DNA from: Desulfovibrio sp. OttesenSCG-928-C06
Lineage (GTDB): Bacteria; Desulfobacterota; Desulfovibrionia; Desulfovibrionales; Desulfovibrionaceae
Assembly (NCBI GenBank): GCA_030267065.1
Contig: JAJDJF010000006.1
Span: 1 to 56,074 of the forward strand
Direction of reading: 5' to 3'
DNA: 56,074 bases
Program-made: the position numbers and the translations under genes
Notes under the pieces: generated by a model
Told to the model about the DNA's origin: nothing
The model's database searches: none
Seen by the model: only the letters and a program-made list of their open reading frames with translations
Shown here: one piece after another, positions 37,783 to 48,274 of the stretch
Layout of the letters: each line of letters starts with the position of its first letter
Numbering within the stretch: position 1 is the first letter of the stretch

Positions 37783-39249
37783 ATGGCTAAATTCGGCCGA
37801 TTCGGAAAACTTGGTCTCGTACTGTGCGCAATGACGGCTTTCATGCTGGTCCCCGATGTGGCGTGGAGCGCCGGTGATCTCCATTTGCACGGTTCCGATC
37901 TGAACACCACCATACTGGGCTTTTTGCCGGTCTGGATTATTCCTTTTGTATGCATGCTGCTTTCCATTGCTATTGGCCCGCTGGCCGTTCCGCATTTTTG
38001 GGAACACCATTTCGGCAAGGTAGCGGTATTCTGGGGACTGGCCTTTCTGGTTCCCTGCGGTATCGTATTCGGCGCGGAAGTGGCTCTTTATCAGGCATGG
38101 CACGCGCTTACCCTTGAGTACATGCCCTTCATCATCCTGCTGTTCTCGCTGTTCACCGTGGCTGGCGGCGTGCGTCTTAAAGGCTCGCTGGTAGGCACCC
38201 CTGTGGTGAATACCGGCCTCTTGCTGGTAGGCACCCTGCTGGCAAGCTGGATGGGAACCACCGGCGCGGCCATGCTGCTTATCCGCCCGCTTCTGCGCGC
38301 CAACGAGCACAGAAAGTACCGCGTGCATTCCGTGGTGTTCTTTATTTTTCTGGTGGCCAACATTGGCGGCAGCCTTACTCCGCTGGGCGACCCGCCGCTG
38401 TTCCTGGGCTTTTTGCGCGGCGTTCCTTTCTTCTGGACCACCTCGCACATGCTGCCTGAAATGCTCTTCATGGCGGCAATCCTGCTCTGCCTGTTCTTTG
38501 TTCTTGATACTATCCTGTTCAAGAAAGAAGGCAGCCCGACTTCTCCTGCTTCCGCAGGCAGCAGCGAAAAGCTCGGCCTTGACGGCAAGGTCAACCTGCT
38601 GCTTCTGGTCGGCGTTGTTTGCGCGGTGCTCATGAGCGGCAGCAGCTGGCAGCCGGGCGAGGTGGAAATCTACCATGTGACAATGGACATCAAGAACCTG
38701 CTGCGTGACCTGATCCTGCTTTGCATTGCCGGACTTTCGTGGAAGCTCACCAGTCAGGAGAGCCGCCGTCTGAACGGCTTTAACTGGCACCCGATTCTGG
38801 AAGTTGGCAAGCTGTTCTTCGGCATCTTCCTGAGCATGATTCCGGCCATTGCCATTCTGCAGGCCGGCAAGGACGGCGTGCTGGCACCCGTGATCAACAT
38901 GGTTACGGACAGCGCCACCGGGCAGCCCATCGACTACATGTACTTCTGGCTGACCGGTCTGCTTTCCAGCTTCCTGGATAACGCGCCCACCTATGTTGTG
39001 TTCTTTAACACCGCTGGCGGCAACGTATCACTCCTGACCACCGAGCTGGCCTCGACCCTGACTGCCATCTCCGCAGGCGCGGTGTTCATGGGCGCCAACA
39101 CTTACATCGGCAACGCCCCGAACTTCATGGTGCGCTCCATTGCCGAAAACCAGGGTGTGAAGATGCCCAGCTTCTTCGGCTACATGGCCTGGTCGTTTGG
39201 TATTCTGATTCCCTGCTTCGTCATCGTCACGCTGGTGTTCTTCATTTAA
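37783..39249 (+). CDS. NhaD-type sodium/proton antiporter
   Basis: The 488-residue protein has an N-terminal signal-like segment and about 12 membrane helices typical of the ion transporter superfamily, with signatures ANIGGSLTPLGDPPLFLGF and NAPTYVVFF and MGANTYIGNAPNFMVRSIAE. This matches the NhaD/UIT6-like antiporters that exchange Na+ for H+; substrate is inferred. ATG 37783 has GGAGGAG upstream. Monocistronic, followed by a perfect terminator. Confidence 0.88.
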   Translation: MAKFGRFGKLGLVLCAMTAFMLVPDVAWSAGDLHLHGSDLNTTILGFLPVWIIPFVCMLLSIAIGPLAVPHFWEHHFGKVAVFWGLAFLVPCGIVFGAEVALYQAWHALTLEYMPFIILLFSLFTVAGGVRLKGSLVGTPVVNTGLLLVGTLLASWMGTTGAAMLLIRPLLRANEHRKYRVHSVVFFIFLVANIGGSLTPLGDPPLFLGFLRGVPFFWTTSHMLPEMLFMAAILLCLFFVLDTILFKKEGSPTSPASAGSSEKLGLDGKVNLLLLVGVVCAVLMSGSSWQPGEVEIYHVTMDIKNLLRDLILLCIAGLSWKLTSQESRRLNGFNWHPILEVGKLFFGIFLSMIPAIAILQAGKDGVLAPVINMVTDSATGQPIDYMYFWLTGLLSSFLDNAPTYVVFFNTAGGNVSLLTTELASTLTAISAGAVFMGANTYIGNAPNFMVRSIAENQGVKMPSFFGYMAWSFGILIPCFVIVTLVFFI

Positions 39250-39283
39250 CGCCGCCCGGCGCTGATGCGTTGTGATTGATTAG

Positions 39284-39316
39284 GCCGCCGGTTCCAGCTG
39301 GAACCGGCGGCTTTTT
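39284..39316 (+). terminator. antiporter terminator
   Basis: A perfect 14-bp inverted repeat (GCCGCCGGTTCCAG / CTGGAACCGGCGGC) is followed by TTTTT, 35 bases past the stop. Confidence 0.92.
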
Positions 39317-39382
39317 GCATATTGTCTGTCCCGGTAGCAGGTGTGGGGGGGGGCTGCGCCGTGCGGTACGCTCCCCTGCTGC

Positions 39383-39784
39383 TTACTCTTCGCTGTGTTT
39401 ACGGCGTTTTTCCCACAGCTTGATGGAGTTCATGTTCTTGCGGCGCTCTTTCTGCAAAGCTTTGCAGACCAGCGACATGTTCTTGGGGTATCCCCACTTT
39501 TCCTTGTATTCCGCTTCGCTCATTCCGTGCGAGAGCAGGTGCTTGCGCGTGAGCAGCCTGAAATTCTTGCCGCATTCGTTGCAGGTGATTGATTTTTCGC
39601 CCGGCAGTTTGCCGCGCAGTTTTTTGCGCGGGGCATCTTCCTCATAAACCGGACTTTCCGGCATAACCCTGTTGATGGACTGCGCAAGGGTATGAATCAT
39701 GGAGCTCATCTCTTCTTCGGTCATGCTGCGGATTGCAGCCTGTGCCTTTACAATTTCAATTGCGCTGTTGATGTAAGGTTCCAT
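39383..39784 (-). CDS. MucR/Ros-family transcriptional regulator
   Basis: The 133-residue protein has a helical N-terminal part and a prokaryotic Cys2His2 zinc finger (Cys68, Cys71, His82, His86 in CNECGKNFRLLTRKHLLSH), followed by GMSEAEYKEKWGYP, the MucR/Ros pattern. These proteins control exopolysaccharide and surface genes in other bacteria. ATG 39784 was selected (GGAG upstream); longer readings add unrelated residues. Target unknown. Confidence 0.9.
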   Translation of the reverse strand: MEPYINSAIEIVKAQAAIRSMTEEEMSSMIHTLAQSINRVMPESPVYEEDAPRKKLRGKLPGEKSITCNECGKNFRLLTRKHLLSHGMSEAEYKEKWGYPKNMSLVCKALQKERRKNMNSIKLWEKRRKHSEE

Positions 39785-40307
39785 TTGTTCCTCCGGTAAT
39801 GCGAAAAAAGTGATACAATGATGAACTTTCCCATAGCCGCAGCACATGTCGCCGTATTTTTTGCCCGCAAAGTTGCAGACAGTCTGGAGTCTTTACATCA
39901 CCTATACAGATGGAGCTTTTGCAAGGACAATTATTTTCATGCTTTGCATACGTTCTGGCGCTTTTTTATAATGCCTGACTAATGCAATGCGGCAATCACA
40001 GCCTATTGGCTCTTTTACTTTGAAGAAAAGCAACCGCGTTGCAGGCATTAATCGCCCAGCCTTTGCCGTAGTGATGAGCGTATTGCCAGATGTATTGCCA
40101 GCGCATTGGGCCGCAGTCAAAACGTATTGCCGCATGCGCTGCCAAAAGCATTGCCGGGCGTATGGCTCGCCAGCTCGTCTGTTATATTACCCGACGAGCC
40201 CCAAAAAAAATCGCCCCGCGCGGAGCGGGGCGATTCACAGGTGTTGCGATTTGCTTGCGCTGCTGTGTTCTGGCAGCGCGGCAGGGTGATGCAGGAAAAA
40301 GCCGTGG
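39785..40307. other. intergenic region mucR-like to typA
   Basis: No gene is recognised. The typA-proximal end carries the typA terminator. The rest shows no clear promoter or structured element. Confidence 0.4.
40203..40234 (-). terminator. typA terminator
   Basis: ATCGCCCCGC and GCGGGGCGAT form a 10-bp stem with a run of eight T on the minus strand, about 70 bases past the typA stop. Confidence 0.9.
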
Positions 40308-42143
40308 CTATTTTTCTGTAGCCACTTTTTTCTTTCCGGCAATCTGGTGGCGCTGCTGTGCGCCCAGCACTTTTTTGCGCAGGCGGATGGACAGGGGGGT
40401 TACTTCCACCACCTCGTCATCGCGCACAAAGTGGATGGCCCATTCCAGCGTGAGTGGGCGTACCGGGGTCAGGATGATGTTTTCGTCCTTGCCGGAGGCG
40501 CGCATGTTGGTCAGCTTCTTTTCCTTGCATGGGTTTACGTCGATGTCGTTTTCGCGGTTGTGTTCGCCCACGATCATGCCTTCATAGACCGGATCGTTGG
40601 GGGTGATGAACATCACGCCGCGCGGCTCGAGATTGTAAATGGCGTAAGCCACGCCCTTGCCGGGGCGGTCAGCCACGAGCGAGCCGGTGAAGCGGGTGGG
40701 GAACTCGCCACGGTATTCTTCGTAACCATCCAGCAGGGAGTTCATGATGCCGGTACCCTTGGTATCGGTGAGGAACTCGTCGCGGAAGCCAATCAGCCCG
40801 CGCGAAGGCACGGAGAATTCTATGCGGATGCGGCCGGAGCCGTTGTTAATCAGGCTGAGCATGCGGCCCTTGCGCAGCGAAAGTTTTTCCGTAACCACAC
40901 CCATGAAGGATTCATCGCAGTCAACCAGCAACTTTTCGATGGGTTCCAGAGTCTTGCCGCCCTCATTTTTGAGGATAACTTCCGGCCTGCCCACGTTCAG
41001 CTCAAAACCCTCGCGGCGCATCTGTTCGATGAGAATAGCCATCTGGAGCTCGCCACGGCCTTTGACGATGTAACTGTCCTTGTCGTCGGTTTCTTCAACG
41101 CTGATGGCGACGTTACGAAGCATTTCGAGCATCAGGCGGTCGCGAATCTGGCGCGACTGCACAATTTTGCCTTCCTGTCCGGCCAGCGGGGAGGTGTTGA
41201 TGGAAAAACGCATGGAAACCGTGGGATCGTCAACCCGAATACGCGGCAAACGGCGCGGAGCTTCCTTGGTGCAGACGGTGTCGCCGATGCTTACCTTGTC
41301 CAGACCGGCCAGTACCACGATGTCTCCCGGCTCGGCCTCGGAGGTTTCCTGCAGCTTCAGGCCTTCGTAAACCTGGGCTTTGGTGACTTTTACCGGAATC
41401 TCGGCATCGTTCTCGTCAATGCGGATAAGCTGGCTGCCGCCGCTGTAGCTGCCGTGGAGGATGCGCCCGACTGCCAGACGCCCGAGGTAGTCGGAGTAGT
41501 CAAGGTCCGCTACCTGCATCTGGAACGGCTCGTCCGTATCGTAAACCGGTCCGGGCAGGTTCAGGATGGCCTCGAACAGCGGCGAAAGGTCGTCGCCTTT
41601 GGTTTCCGGGTCGGTCATGGCCACGCCTTCACGCCCGATTGCGTAGAGCACCGGGAAGTCGAGCTGGTCATCATTGGCCCCGAGGTCGATGAAAAGGTCG
41701 TATACTTCGTTGAGTACTTCGGCCGGGCGCGCGTCCTTGCGGTCAATCTTGTTCACCACAACGATGATGTCGAGACCTGCATCAAGTGCTTTTTTAAGCA
41801 CAAAGCGGGTTTGCGGCAGCGGTCCTTCGGAAGAGTCAACAAGCAGCACGCAGCCGGTGGTCATGGAAAGCGCGCGCTCCACCTCGCCACCAAAGTCGGA
41901 GTGGCCGGGGGTGTCCAGAATGTTGATTTTTACGTCTTTCCAGCGCACTGCGCAGTTTTTGGCGGAAATGGTAATACCGCGTTCACGCTCGATGTCCATG
42001 TTGTCCATGATGCGTTCGTCCACCTGCTGGCCTTCGCGGAAAATACCGCTCTGGCGGAACATGGCGTCCACCAGCGTGGTTTTGCCGTGGTCAACGTGGG
42101 CGATAATGGCGATATTACGGATTTTGTCGTTTGTTTTTTTCAT
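40308..42143 (-). CDS. typA: ribosome-associated GTPase TypA/BipA
   Basis: Translational GTPase that assists 50S assembly under stress. The 611 residues have G1 HVDHGKTT (15-22), G3 [10 protein letters not shown]4 NKID and the BipA-specific C-terminal domain ([21 protein letters not shown] and [17 protein letters not shown]). Normal length. The ribosome-binding site is weak. Flanked by terminators, so probably monocistronic. Confidence 0.97.
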   Translation of the reverse strand: MKKTNDKIRNIAIIAHVDHGKTTLVDAMFRQSGIFREGQQVDERIMDNMDIERERGITISAKNCAVRWKDVKINILDTPGHSDFGGEVERALSMTTGCVLLVDSSEGPLPQTRFVLKKALDAGLDIIVVVNKIDRKDARPAEVLNEVYDLFIDLGANDDQLDFPVLYAIGREGVAMTDPETKGDDLSPLFEAILNLPGPVYDTDEPFQMQVADLDYSDYLGRLAVGRILHGSYSGGSQLIRIDENDAEIPVKVTKAQVYEGLKLQETSEAEPGDIVVLAGLDKVSIGDTVCTKEAPRRLPRIRVDDPTVSMRFSINTSPLAGQEGKIVQSRQIRDRLMLEMLRNVAISVEETDDKDSYIVKGRGELQMAILIEQMRREGFELNVGRPEVILKNEGGKTLEPIEKLLVDCDESFMGVVTEKLSLRKGRMLSLINNGSGRIRIEFSVPSRGLIGFRDEFLTDTKGTGIMNSLLDGYEEYRGEFPTRFTGSLVADRPGKGVAYAIYNLEPRGVMFITPNDPVYEGMIVGEHNRENDIDVNPCKEKKLTNMRASGKDENIILTPVRPLTLEWAIHFVRDDEVVEVTPLSIRLRKKVLGAQQRHQIAGKKKVATEK

Positions 42144-42483
42144 AAATAGTCCAGTTTGTTGCGCTTTCTATGGATGGCGATATTCGCGGTTACATGCGGC
42201 GTGGTTAGCCGGTCATGGCGTGTACTTTTTTAAGTGAAACGCTCAGGTGGCAGGAAAGAAATTTTTCACCGCGGGGTGTGTTCGTAACCCTTTACAGGCT
42301 GCGCGGCAAGAAAAAAGGCTGCAAACAGCCAGATAAACCGTTGCGGCGTGCAGCAAAAAGTATTGATGTGGTGCAGGCAAAGGCGTGGCGGCTGATATGC
42401 ATGCAGCCGGAGGGACCTGTGTGCTGATTTACAGTTCGTAAAGTTGTGCAGCTTGAGTCTGTTTGAAGGCAGGTTCCGGCAGG
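42144..42483. other. intergenic region typA to GT2 gene
   Basis: Contains the promoter region of typA (not resolved) and the GT2 terminator. A short basic frame on the plus strand (42215-42427) has no supporting features. Confidence 0.4.
42309..42328 (-). terminator. terminator of trmFO-GT2
   Basis: On the minus strand GGCTG, TTTG, CAGCC is followed by TTTTTT. A short but well-formed intrinsic terminator 155 bases past the GT2 stop. Confidence 0.65.
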
Positions 42484-43710
42484 CTATTTTCTTTTCCAGT
42501 CATTCAGTTTTTCAAGGTATAGATCGGCCAGAAATTTGTCGTTGTATTTATCAGCCTGACCAAGAAAATATTTGATGGACGCCTCGTATTTATGCCGGTC
42601 TGACTGTTTTTTCTTTATTGACCCGCTAATGTGCAGGCCAAAGTCAGCCAGCCCGGTATCATTGGCCTGAGTGGCAGTGATGTGCAGCTTTTCGGCCTGA
42701 GCCAGATTGGGCAGGAACTTAACTATCCTTGCGCGGATAGCGGCGGCCTGGGCATACGCGCCTGCGTCTTGCAGCGCATCGGCCAATTGCTCATGCCCGG
42801 TCAGCCAGTGGGGATTTTCCTGCACTGTTTCAAACATGGCGGCAAGGCTTTTGCCGCTGCTTTCGCGTTGCAGGCGCAAATCATGTTCTTCCGGCAGCAA
42901 CAGGCTGGTGTTCAGAAGGTCGTTGATGACGATGCGAAAGCCGTCACGCAGGCCGTGGCGGTGCAAATCCGGCTGGAACAGGTCCTTGCAGCGTTCAGCA
43001 AGGATGGTGGCGTTATGTTTTTCGTGCGTGGGGCGCCCGGGGCTTTGCCCTTCCAGATGAAACACCGTGGATTCTGTGATGCAGTGCAGGGTATGCCCCA
43101 GTTGGCGAATACGCGCGCACAGCTCCAGATCTTCAAAGCCGTTGCGGTAGCCGGGGTAGAAGGCTCCGGCTTCAAAAAACAGGTCTTTGCGCAACAGAAG
43201 AACAGCGGCAGTAATGGCCTGTAGTTTGCGCTTGCGTTTGACGGCCGGGTGCTTTTCCGGAAACCCGTTGTAAAGATGCGAAACTTTGCCGGTAATGGAA
43301 AAAGTGATGCCAAGATGCTGCACCGTGCGGTCTGCATAAAGCAATAGTGGCCCCACAGCGCCAACGCCCGGCTGTTCCAGCGCGTTGATGAGCGGCGGCA
43401 GCCAGTTGGGAGTGAGGATGGTATCGTTATTCAGAAAAAGGAGCAGCGGGGCACCGGCCTGTTGCGCCCCCAGATTGCAGGCCGGGCCAAAGTTGATGTT
43501 ATCCGCATTGCGGATGGCGCAAAAACGCCCGCCGAACAGGGCCTGACCCAGCGGCGCAAGCTCGCTGGCTGTGGCATCGGCAGAGGCGTTGTCCACCACG
43601 ATGATCTCCACATCTTGCGGCGTATGCTCGCGCAGGCTTTCAAGGCAGGCGCGGGTAAGCTCCCACTTGTTGAAAACCGGGATGATTATGGAGACAAGCG
43701 GTGTTTGCAT
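42484..43710 (-). CDS. family 2 glycosyltransferase
   Basis: The 408-residue protein starts with a GT-A fold (TPLVSIIIPVFNKWELTRA, VVDNASADAT, metal site near LFLNNDTIL) of the rhamnosyl/glucosyl type, which transfers sugars to cell-surface polymers. The C-terminal ~150 residues are helical with TPR-like character (AQAAAIRARIVKFLP) of unknown role. ATG 43710 has AGGT about 7 bases upstream. It lies 5 bases after trmFO, so likely co-transcribed. Confidence 0.88.
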   Translation of the reverse strand: MQTPLVSIIIPVFNKWELTRACLESLREHTPQDVEIIVVDNASADATASELAPLGQALFGGRFCAIRNADNINFGPACNLGAQQAGAPLLLFLNNDTILTPNWLPPLINALEQPGVGAVGPLLLYADRTVQHLGITFSITGKVSHLYNGFPEKHPAVKRKRKLQAITAAVLLLRKDLFFEAGAFYPGYRNGFEDLELCARIRQLGHTLHCITESTVFHLEGQSPGRPTHEKHNATILAERCKDLFQPDLHRHGLRDGFRIVINDLLNTSLLLPEEHDLRLQRESSGKSLAAMFETVQENPHWLTGHEQLADALQDAGAYAQAAAIRARIVKFLPNLAQAEKLHITATQANDTGLADFGLHISGSIKKKQSDRHKYEASIKYFLGQADKYNDKFLADLYLEKLNDWKRK

Positions 43711-43715
43711 GTGTG

Positions 43716-45098
43716 TTACCTGATTTCCGGCAACCACTCGTCAAAGCTGCGCGTGGCCCGTTCCGAGTAAAGCTGTTTGCGGTCGGCTTTTTTGGCCCGT
43801 TCGCCAAGTTCCGGCATCAGCCCGTACTGCACGTTGCTGGGCTGGAAGCGTTTGACCGGCGTTTGCAGATGGCGCAAAAGCGAGCCAAGGCCACTTTCCG
43901 GCGGCGGTTGCGGAATGTTGCGCCCGTTCAGACGCGCGGCAAGTTGCAGGCCCAGCCACAGGCCGCAGGCTGATGACTCCACATAACCTTCCACCCCGGT
44001 GATTTGCCCGGCCAGAAAGATGTGCGGCGCAACGCGCAGAGAAAGGTCTTCTGCAAGTACTTCCGGCGCGTTCACAAAGGTGTTGCGGTGCATGCTGCCA
44101 AAGCGCACAAACTCCGCATTCTCCAGACCGGGAATCATTCTGAAGATGCGCTCCTGTTCCTTGTAGAGCAGTTTGGTCTGGCAGCCCACCAGATTGAACA
44201 TGGTGCAGTTGAGGTTTTCTGCCCGCAACTGGACAATGGCGTAAGGACGCCTTCCAGTGCGCGGGTCCGTGAAGCCAACCGGCTTGAACGGCCCAAAAGA
44301 AAGTGTGCGCGGGCCGCGCTCGGCCAGCGCTTCAATGGGCATGCAGCCCTCAAAATGCATTTCCTTCTCAAAGTCCTTGGTCTGGGCTTTTTCGGCAGAG
44401 AGCAGGGCTTCGTAAAAAGCGAAATACTCGTCTTTCTCCATGGGACAGTTGAGATAATCGCCTTCTTCCTCGCTATAGCGCGATCCACGGAAGATGATGT
44501 CCATGTTCAGCGAATCGCCGGAAACAATGGGCGCGATGGCGTCATAAAAATACAGGCGACTGCCGTTCTTTTTACCGCTGTTTTCCTGTTCCCCTTCCGG
44601 CTCAAGCAGCGCGGCAAGGCTGGCGCTGATGGAGTCGCTGGCCACCGGACCAGCACTCAGAACAATGGTGCCAAAGGGGGCCAGCGCAGGCTCAAGCGCC
44701 GGGTCAAGGCTGGTGATTTCTTTGCGCACCAGCGTGATTAGCGGCTCAGCCTCAACAAGTTCGGTCATGCGCTTGCCGAACAGTTCCCGATCCACTGCCA
44801 GAGCCTTGCCTGCCGGAACAGCGGTTTCTTCGGCCACCCGCATGACAATGCTGCCCAGTGTACGCAACTCGTTTTTCAACACGCCCACGGCGCTTTTTGG
44901 ATCGTTGGAGCGCAGGGAGTTGGAGCAGACCAACTCGGCCAGACAGTCCCGCTCGTGAGCGGGAGAGTAGCGGTGCGGCTTCATTTCAAAAAGGGTGCTG
45001 GGAATTCCGTTGGCGGCCAGAGCCATGGCGCATTCGCACCCGGCCAGACCCGCGCCTATGATTGCTATTGGAGTTTTAAGGCTGTTGCTGGAGTTCAT
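43716..45098 (-). CDS. trmFO: folate/FAD-dependent tRNA (uracil-54-C5-)-methyltransferase
   Basis: Makes ribothymidine at U54 with methylene-tetrahydrofolate. The 460 residues show GAGLAG (15-20), HERDCLAELVCSNSLRSND, GFTDPRTGRRPYA and the C-terminal FLAGQITGVEGYVESSA. It belongs to the same superfamily as MnmG but is shorter and lacks the C-terminal helical domain. No strong ribosome-binding site is visible before the ATG. Confidence 0.96.
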   Translation of the reverse strand: MNSSNSLKTPIAIIGAGLAGCECAMALAANGIPSTLFEMKPHRYSPAHERDCLAELVCSNSLRSNDPKSAVGVLKNELRTLGSIVMRVAEETAVPAGKALAVDRELFGKRMTELVEAEPLITLVRKEITSLDPALEPALAPFGTIVLSAGPVASDSISASLAALLEPEGEQENSGKKNGSRLYFYDAIAPIVSGDSLNMDIIFRGSRYSEEEGDYLNCPMEKDEYFAFYEALLSAEKAQTKDFEKEMHFEGCMPIEALAERGPRTLSFGPFKPVGFTDPRTGRRPYAIVQLRAENLNCTMFNLVGCQTKLLYKEQERIFRMIPGLENAEFVRFGSMHRNTFVNAPEVLAEDLSLRVAPHIFLAGQITGVEGYVESSACGLWLGLQLAARLNGRNIPQPPPESGLGSLLRHLQTPVKRFQPSNVQYGLMPELGERAKKADRKQLYSERATRSFDEWLPEIR

Positions 45099-45339
45099 TA
45101 TTATGGCTTGTTGAGGTTACGGATTGGCCCGGATGTTTCCATGCGTGGGCGGAAGCCTTCCTTGGCATAAAAGGCGTTGAAACTCAATCGCAGTTTTTGC
45201 GGCAGCCGCGTTGTTAGGGGGCTGGTGGTGCCGTGGCTTGAGTCTGCGTTTTTTATAGTTTTTTCGCTTTCAGGATGATTGCTTGACGGCCGGTAACGCT
45301 GTGCTGCAATCATCTGGCGACAATCGCCTGGGACATGTC

Positions 45340-46467
45340 CTAGATGATGCTGAAAGACAGTGACTGCCCGACCTGTTTGCGCAGATTAGCGTGGACACTG
45401 CGCAGTTTTTCCGCACCTTCCGGGCTGTTTTTACCAACCTCGCGCAGCAGTGCTTCCCATGCGCGGCGCTCGTATTCTTCTATGGGCGTGTCCAGAGTGT
45501 CGTCGTTCATCATCAGGTCACGCTGCAATTTGCGCACGGCGTTATAAATGTCCGGCGAGTCGCGGGCTATGATGCGCCAGAAGATCAGGTTGGGAGTCGC
45601 TTCCGTGCATAGCACCTCGTCCTGCCAGGGCGAAAAATCCACAAAGCCACGGGCGGAAAGCTTGGGACGCGCAAAACGGCTGCACCGGCTGTTCAGCATG
45701 GCGGCGGCAAAGGCGAACGAACTGTTGGATATGCCAAGGCAGTCAGCCTGCGAAATGGCCCAGAAGTCCTCATAGTATGGCGCTTCGGCCAGAACACCCG
45801 GACGGCCTTGCGCGGGGAAGATATCCGCGGCGGCAAGCGGGGCGTAGTCCTTGAACTTACGCTTTACGCGCGCGTCTTCAGTGGCCAGATAGAGCACCGG
45901 CGAGTCCAGCTGGGGCCAGAAGCTTTCCAGCCAGTCATGCACCCAGCGCAACGGGGTTTCAAAATAGTTGTACTGCCCGGTATCACCAAAGCGCAGATGC
46001 GCCACCACCACGGTTTTTCCGGCCAGCGCCTGCCATGCGGAGTCTAGATAGGCGGCAAGTTCCGGTTCCGGCTGGAACAGGCTGCGGAAGAAATCTGGAT
46101 CTTTTGCGTAGTAGCGGCTGGACTGGAAATGACCCCAGAAGTTGATGCCGCCGGTCTCGTTCAGCTCAAGGCGCACATCGCTAAAGCTTACTTTGGGGTA
46201 GTCGTAAATTCCGGGGCTTATAAAGCGCGGGATGTCCGGGTATGCGCGTTCGCGCCATTCCAGCAGGGTGTTTTCATGTTCCGGTGCAAGCGGCTTGTCG
46301 GCGTGCCCGAACAGTTTTTGTCCGATCCACTGTGGCGTATGCGTTACGCAGTCATACTCGCGCGCTGTAAAACGCAAAAAAGCATACTGGAACACCTGAT
46401 TGGCGAAACGGCCGTTCCGCCCCAGAGTGGACATTGCCAGAATAAAAGGTGCGTTGCCGGAGTTCAT
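45340..46467 (-). CDS. GT11-type (alpha-1,2-fucosyltransferase-like) glycosyltransferase
   Basis: The 375-residue protein has the GT11 donor-binding start GRFANQVFQYAF (19-30; compare G-R-x-x-N-Q-x-F-Q-Y), the HLRFGDTGQYN motif corresponding to HxRRGD, and SNSSFAFAAAML near residue 250. It therefore probably transfers fucose or a similar sugar; the GDP-sugar and acceptor are not determined. No clear ribosome-binding site. Upstream of trmFO on the same strand with a 241-base gap. Confidence 0.75.
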   Translation of the reverse strand: MNSGNAPFILAMSTLGRNGRFANQVFQYAFLRFTAREYDCVTHTPQWIGQKLFGHADKPLAPEHENTLLEWRERAYPDIPRFISPGIYDYPKVSFSDVRLELNETGGINFWGHFQSSRYYAKDPDFFRSLFQPEPELAAYLDSAWQALAGKTVVVAHLRFGDTGQYNYFETPLRWVHDWLESFWPQLDSPVLYLATEDARVKRKFKDYAPLAAADIFPAQGRPGVLAEAPYYEDFWAISQADCLGISNSSFAFAAAMLNSRCSRFARPKLSARGFVDFSPWQDEVLCTEATPNLIFWRIIARDSPDIYNAVRKLQRDLMMNDDTLDTPIEEYERRAWEALLREVGKNSPEGAEKLRSVHANLRKQVGQSLSFSII

Positions 46468-46636
46468 TTTTTCAGCATACCCGGATGCGCTGGCTAAGGC
46501 AACAAACGCCGCCCGCCCGGATATGAGAGAGCCGGGGACGCTTTTGAGCTTCTGCCTGCCGCAGTAGGGCAGATTTTACAGGTTTGCGCTGTAATGCTCT
46601 GCCGCATTGTTGCCGGTGGTTAACCGGTTTGACTTG

Positions 46637-47857
46637 CTAAAAGGTATACCCGGCGTGGATGGAGCCGTAGTTGTGCCATTTTTCCTGCCCGTGGAACTCC
46701 AGACTTTTATAGACGTGGGTATAGCCGATGCGAAAGCGCCCCAGATGCATGGTGATTCCGGTGCTGAGTTCGGCTACCAGCGGGAATTTGTCGATGCTAT
46801 GGCTGTTTTTCCAGGCATTGCCGTCAAGAAATGTATCCCAGGCCACGGCCTTGGCGTCCGCACCCGCAAAAACATAAACACTCACATCATCCCAGAAGCC
46901 GTTACCCTTACTGCGTTGGTAATCCTCCTCGCCCGGTACTGCCGGAGCGGTGATGCCCGCGCCGGGCCGGATAAGGGACACACCAAAATCCTGCGGCAGG
47001 TTCCAGCCAATGCGTAACTCTCCGCCCAGTCCTGCTCTGGTAAAGGGCGTACCGGCCGAAACCTCGAAGCGCGGCAAAAAGTCCATCCCCCATGCGCCGC
47101 TGCCAAGGCTGGAATTGATGCGCCAGATTCTGGTCCAGGTCAGCATCATTGTTGGTTCATCTTTTAGCTGATGCGCCCATCCTTCGGCAGTGTCGATGTT
47201 CCGGAAGCGGTGTACCTCGTTCTGGGCCTGCTCACCCAAAGCGCTGGGGCCGACTATGCCGATGGCAAGCTCCAGCGTATCCAGACGGCTTTCCTGTTTG
47301 GCGTGCAGGCCAAAAGAGCCGTAAAGGTAACCGGCGTAGGGCCGGTCGTCCTTTTGCAGCTCTTTGGAATCGGTATCCTTTGGCGTGTAGATGTGCTGCC
47401 CGAAGCCGAACGAGAGGTTGTAGCGCGTGGCATTGGCAGAGCCGGGCATGGGCAGATCGCCGAGCAGGTCGCTAAGGCCGTCCGGCAGAATGCGGTTGTG
47501 GGCCAGAGTAGCGAGGTCGCGGCTGATCAGACGCATCTGCACGGCGTTGGTGTAGTAGCGGTCCTCATTATAGAACAGGTCGTTCTCAAAGTAGATCAGC
47601 AGGGTGGGGCCTTCGGATAAAAGCTCTTCTGTTGCCTCCTGCTGTTGGGCGCTGTTTGCGTCGCTTTCTTGCAGCGCTATTTGTGTGGGCTGCTTTGCTT
47701 GGGTGGGCTGTTCTGTCTGTATGGGCTGCATGGACTGTTCGGCCGCAAGGGCGTTTTGCCCAGGGGCAAGGACAAGCAGCAACCCGAACATCAGGGCCGT
47801 AACTGAAAGAATCTTTAAAAACGGGCGAATAGCCGCGCAAGAGAGAATGGAAGTCAT
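46637..47857 (-). CDS. LpxR-like outer-membrane lipid A deacylase family protein
   Basis: The 406-residue protein begins with a signal peptide (about 1-38), then a Gln/Thr-rich spacer (about 40-75). A beta-barrel domain follows starting LLIYFENDLFYNEDRYYTNAV, which matches the N-D and Y-T-N signature of LpxR, the enzyme that removes 3'-acyl chains from lipid A. The C-terminus is aromatic (AGYTF), typical for outer-membrane barrels. The spacer makes it longer than Salmonella LpxR. Function is inferred from family. Confidence 0.8.
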   Translation of the reverse strand: MTSILSCAAIRPFLKILSVTALMFGLLLVLAPGQNALAAEQSMQPIQTEQPTQAKQPTQIALQESDANSAQQQEATEELLSEGPTLLIYFENDLFYNEDRYYTNAVQMRLISRDLATLAHNRILPDGLSDLLGDLPMPGSANATRYNLSFGFGQHIYTPKDTDSKELQKDDRPYAGYLYGSFGLHAKQESRLDTLELAIGIVGPSALGEQAQNEVHRFRNIDTAEGWAHQLKDEPTMMLTWTRIWRINSSLGSGAWGMDFLPRFEVSAGTPFTRAGLGGELRIGWNLPQDFGVSLIRPGAGITAPAVPGEEDYQRSKGNGFWDDVSVYVFAGADAKAVAWDTFLDGNAWKNSHSIDKFPLVAELSTGITMHLGRFRIGYTHVYKSLEFHGQEKWHNYGSIHAGYTF

Positions 47858-48142
47858 ATCATGCCGCCGTAAGTTTGCCGGACTGAGCTTGTTTTACCCG
47901 GAAATCACAAGTCCAATACGTTGCGTAAATGACTGGAACTGTATCTGGAGAATGCTCCGGTTCGCCCGGACTGCGTTGATGCCGGTTCAGGGGCCGCGCA
48001 GGAAGATTTATCCCCGCTGCCCTATATGCAAAATATCGCAGGCAAGGGTGCCTTGCCAGCGATATTTGCTCATTGTGAAAGTTTTTCATGTATTTGGGCG
48101 CTGCCGTGAAGTATTTTTGCTTTAGAAGCGAAAGCGCCCGGT

Positions 48143-48274
48143 TCACGTCTGCTTCAGGGTGACCTTGTTCTCCAGCAGGAAAGCGTTTTTATGCAGGGGC
48201 CTTCATGGTATGTTCCTGCAATAAAAATACTTTCTGACGCCGCAAGAGGGCAAAGTCGCCTGAAACTCGACCTA
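48143..48274. repeat. palindromic dispersed element P2
   Basis: An imperfect inverted repeat centred on AAAGCGTTTTTATGCAGG / CCTGCAATAAAAATACTTT. On the minus strand, beginning with the TAG stop of the response-regulator gene, TAGGTCGAGT, TTCAGGCG.CTTTGCCCTCTTGC and CGTCAGAAAGTATTTTT match element P1. Confidence 0.75.
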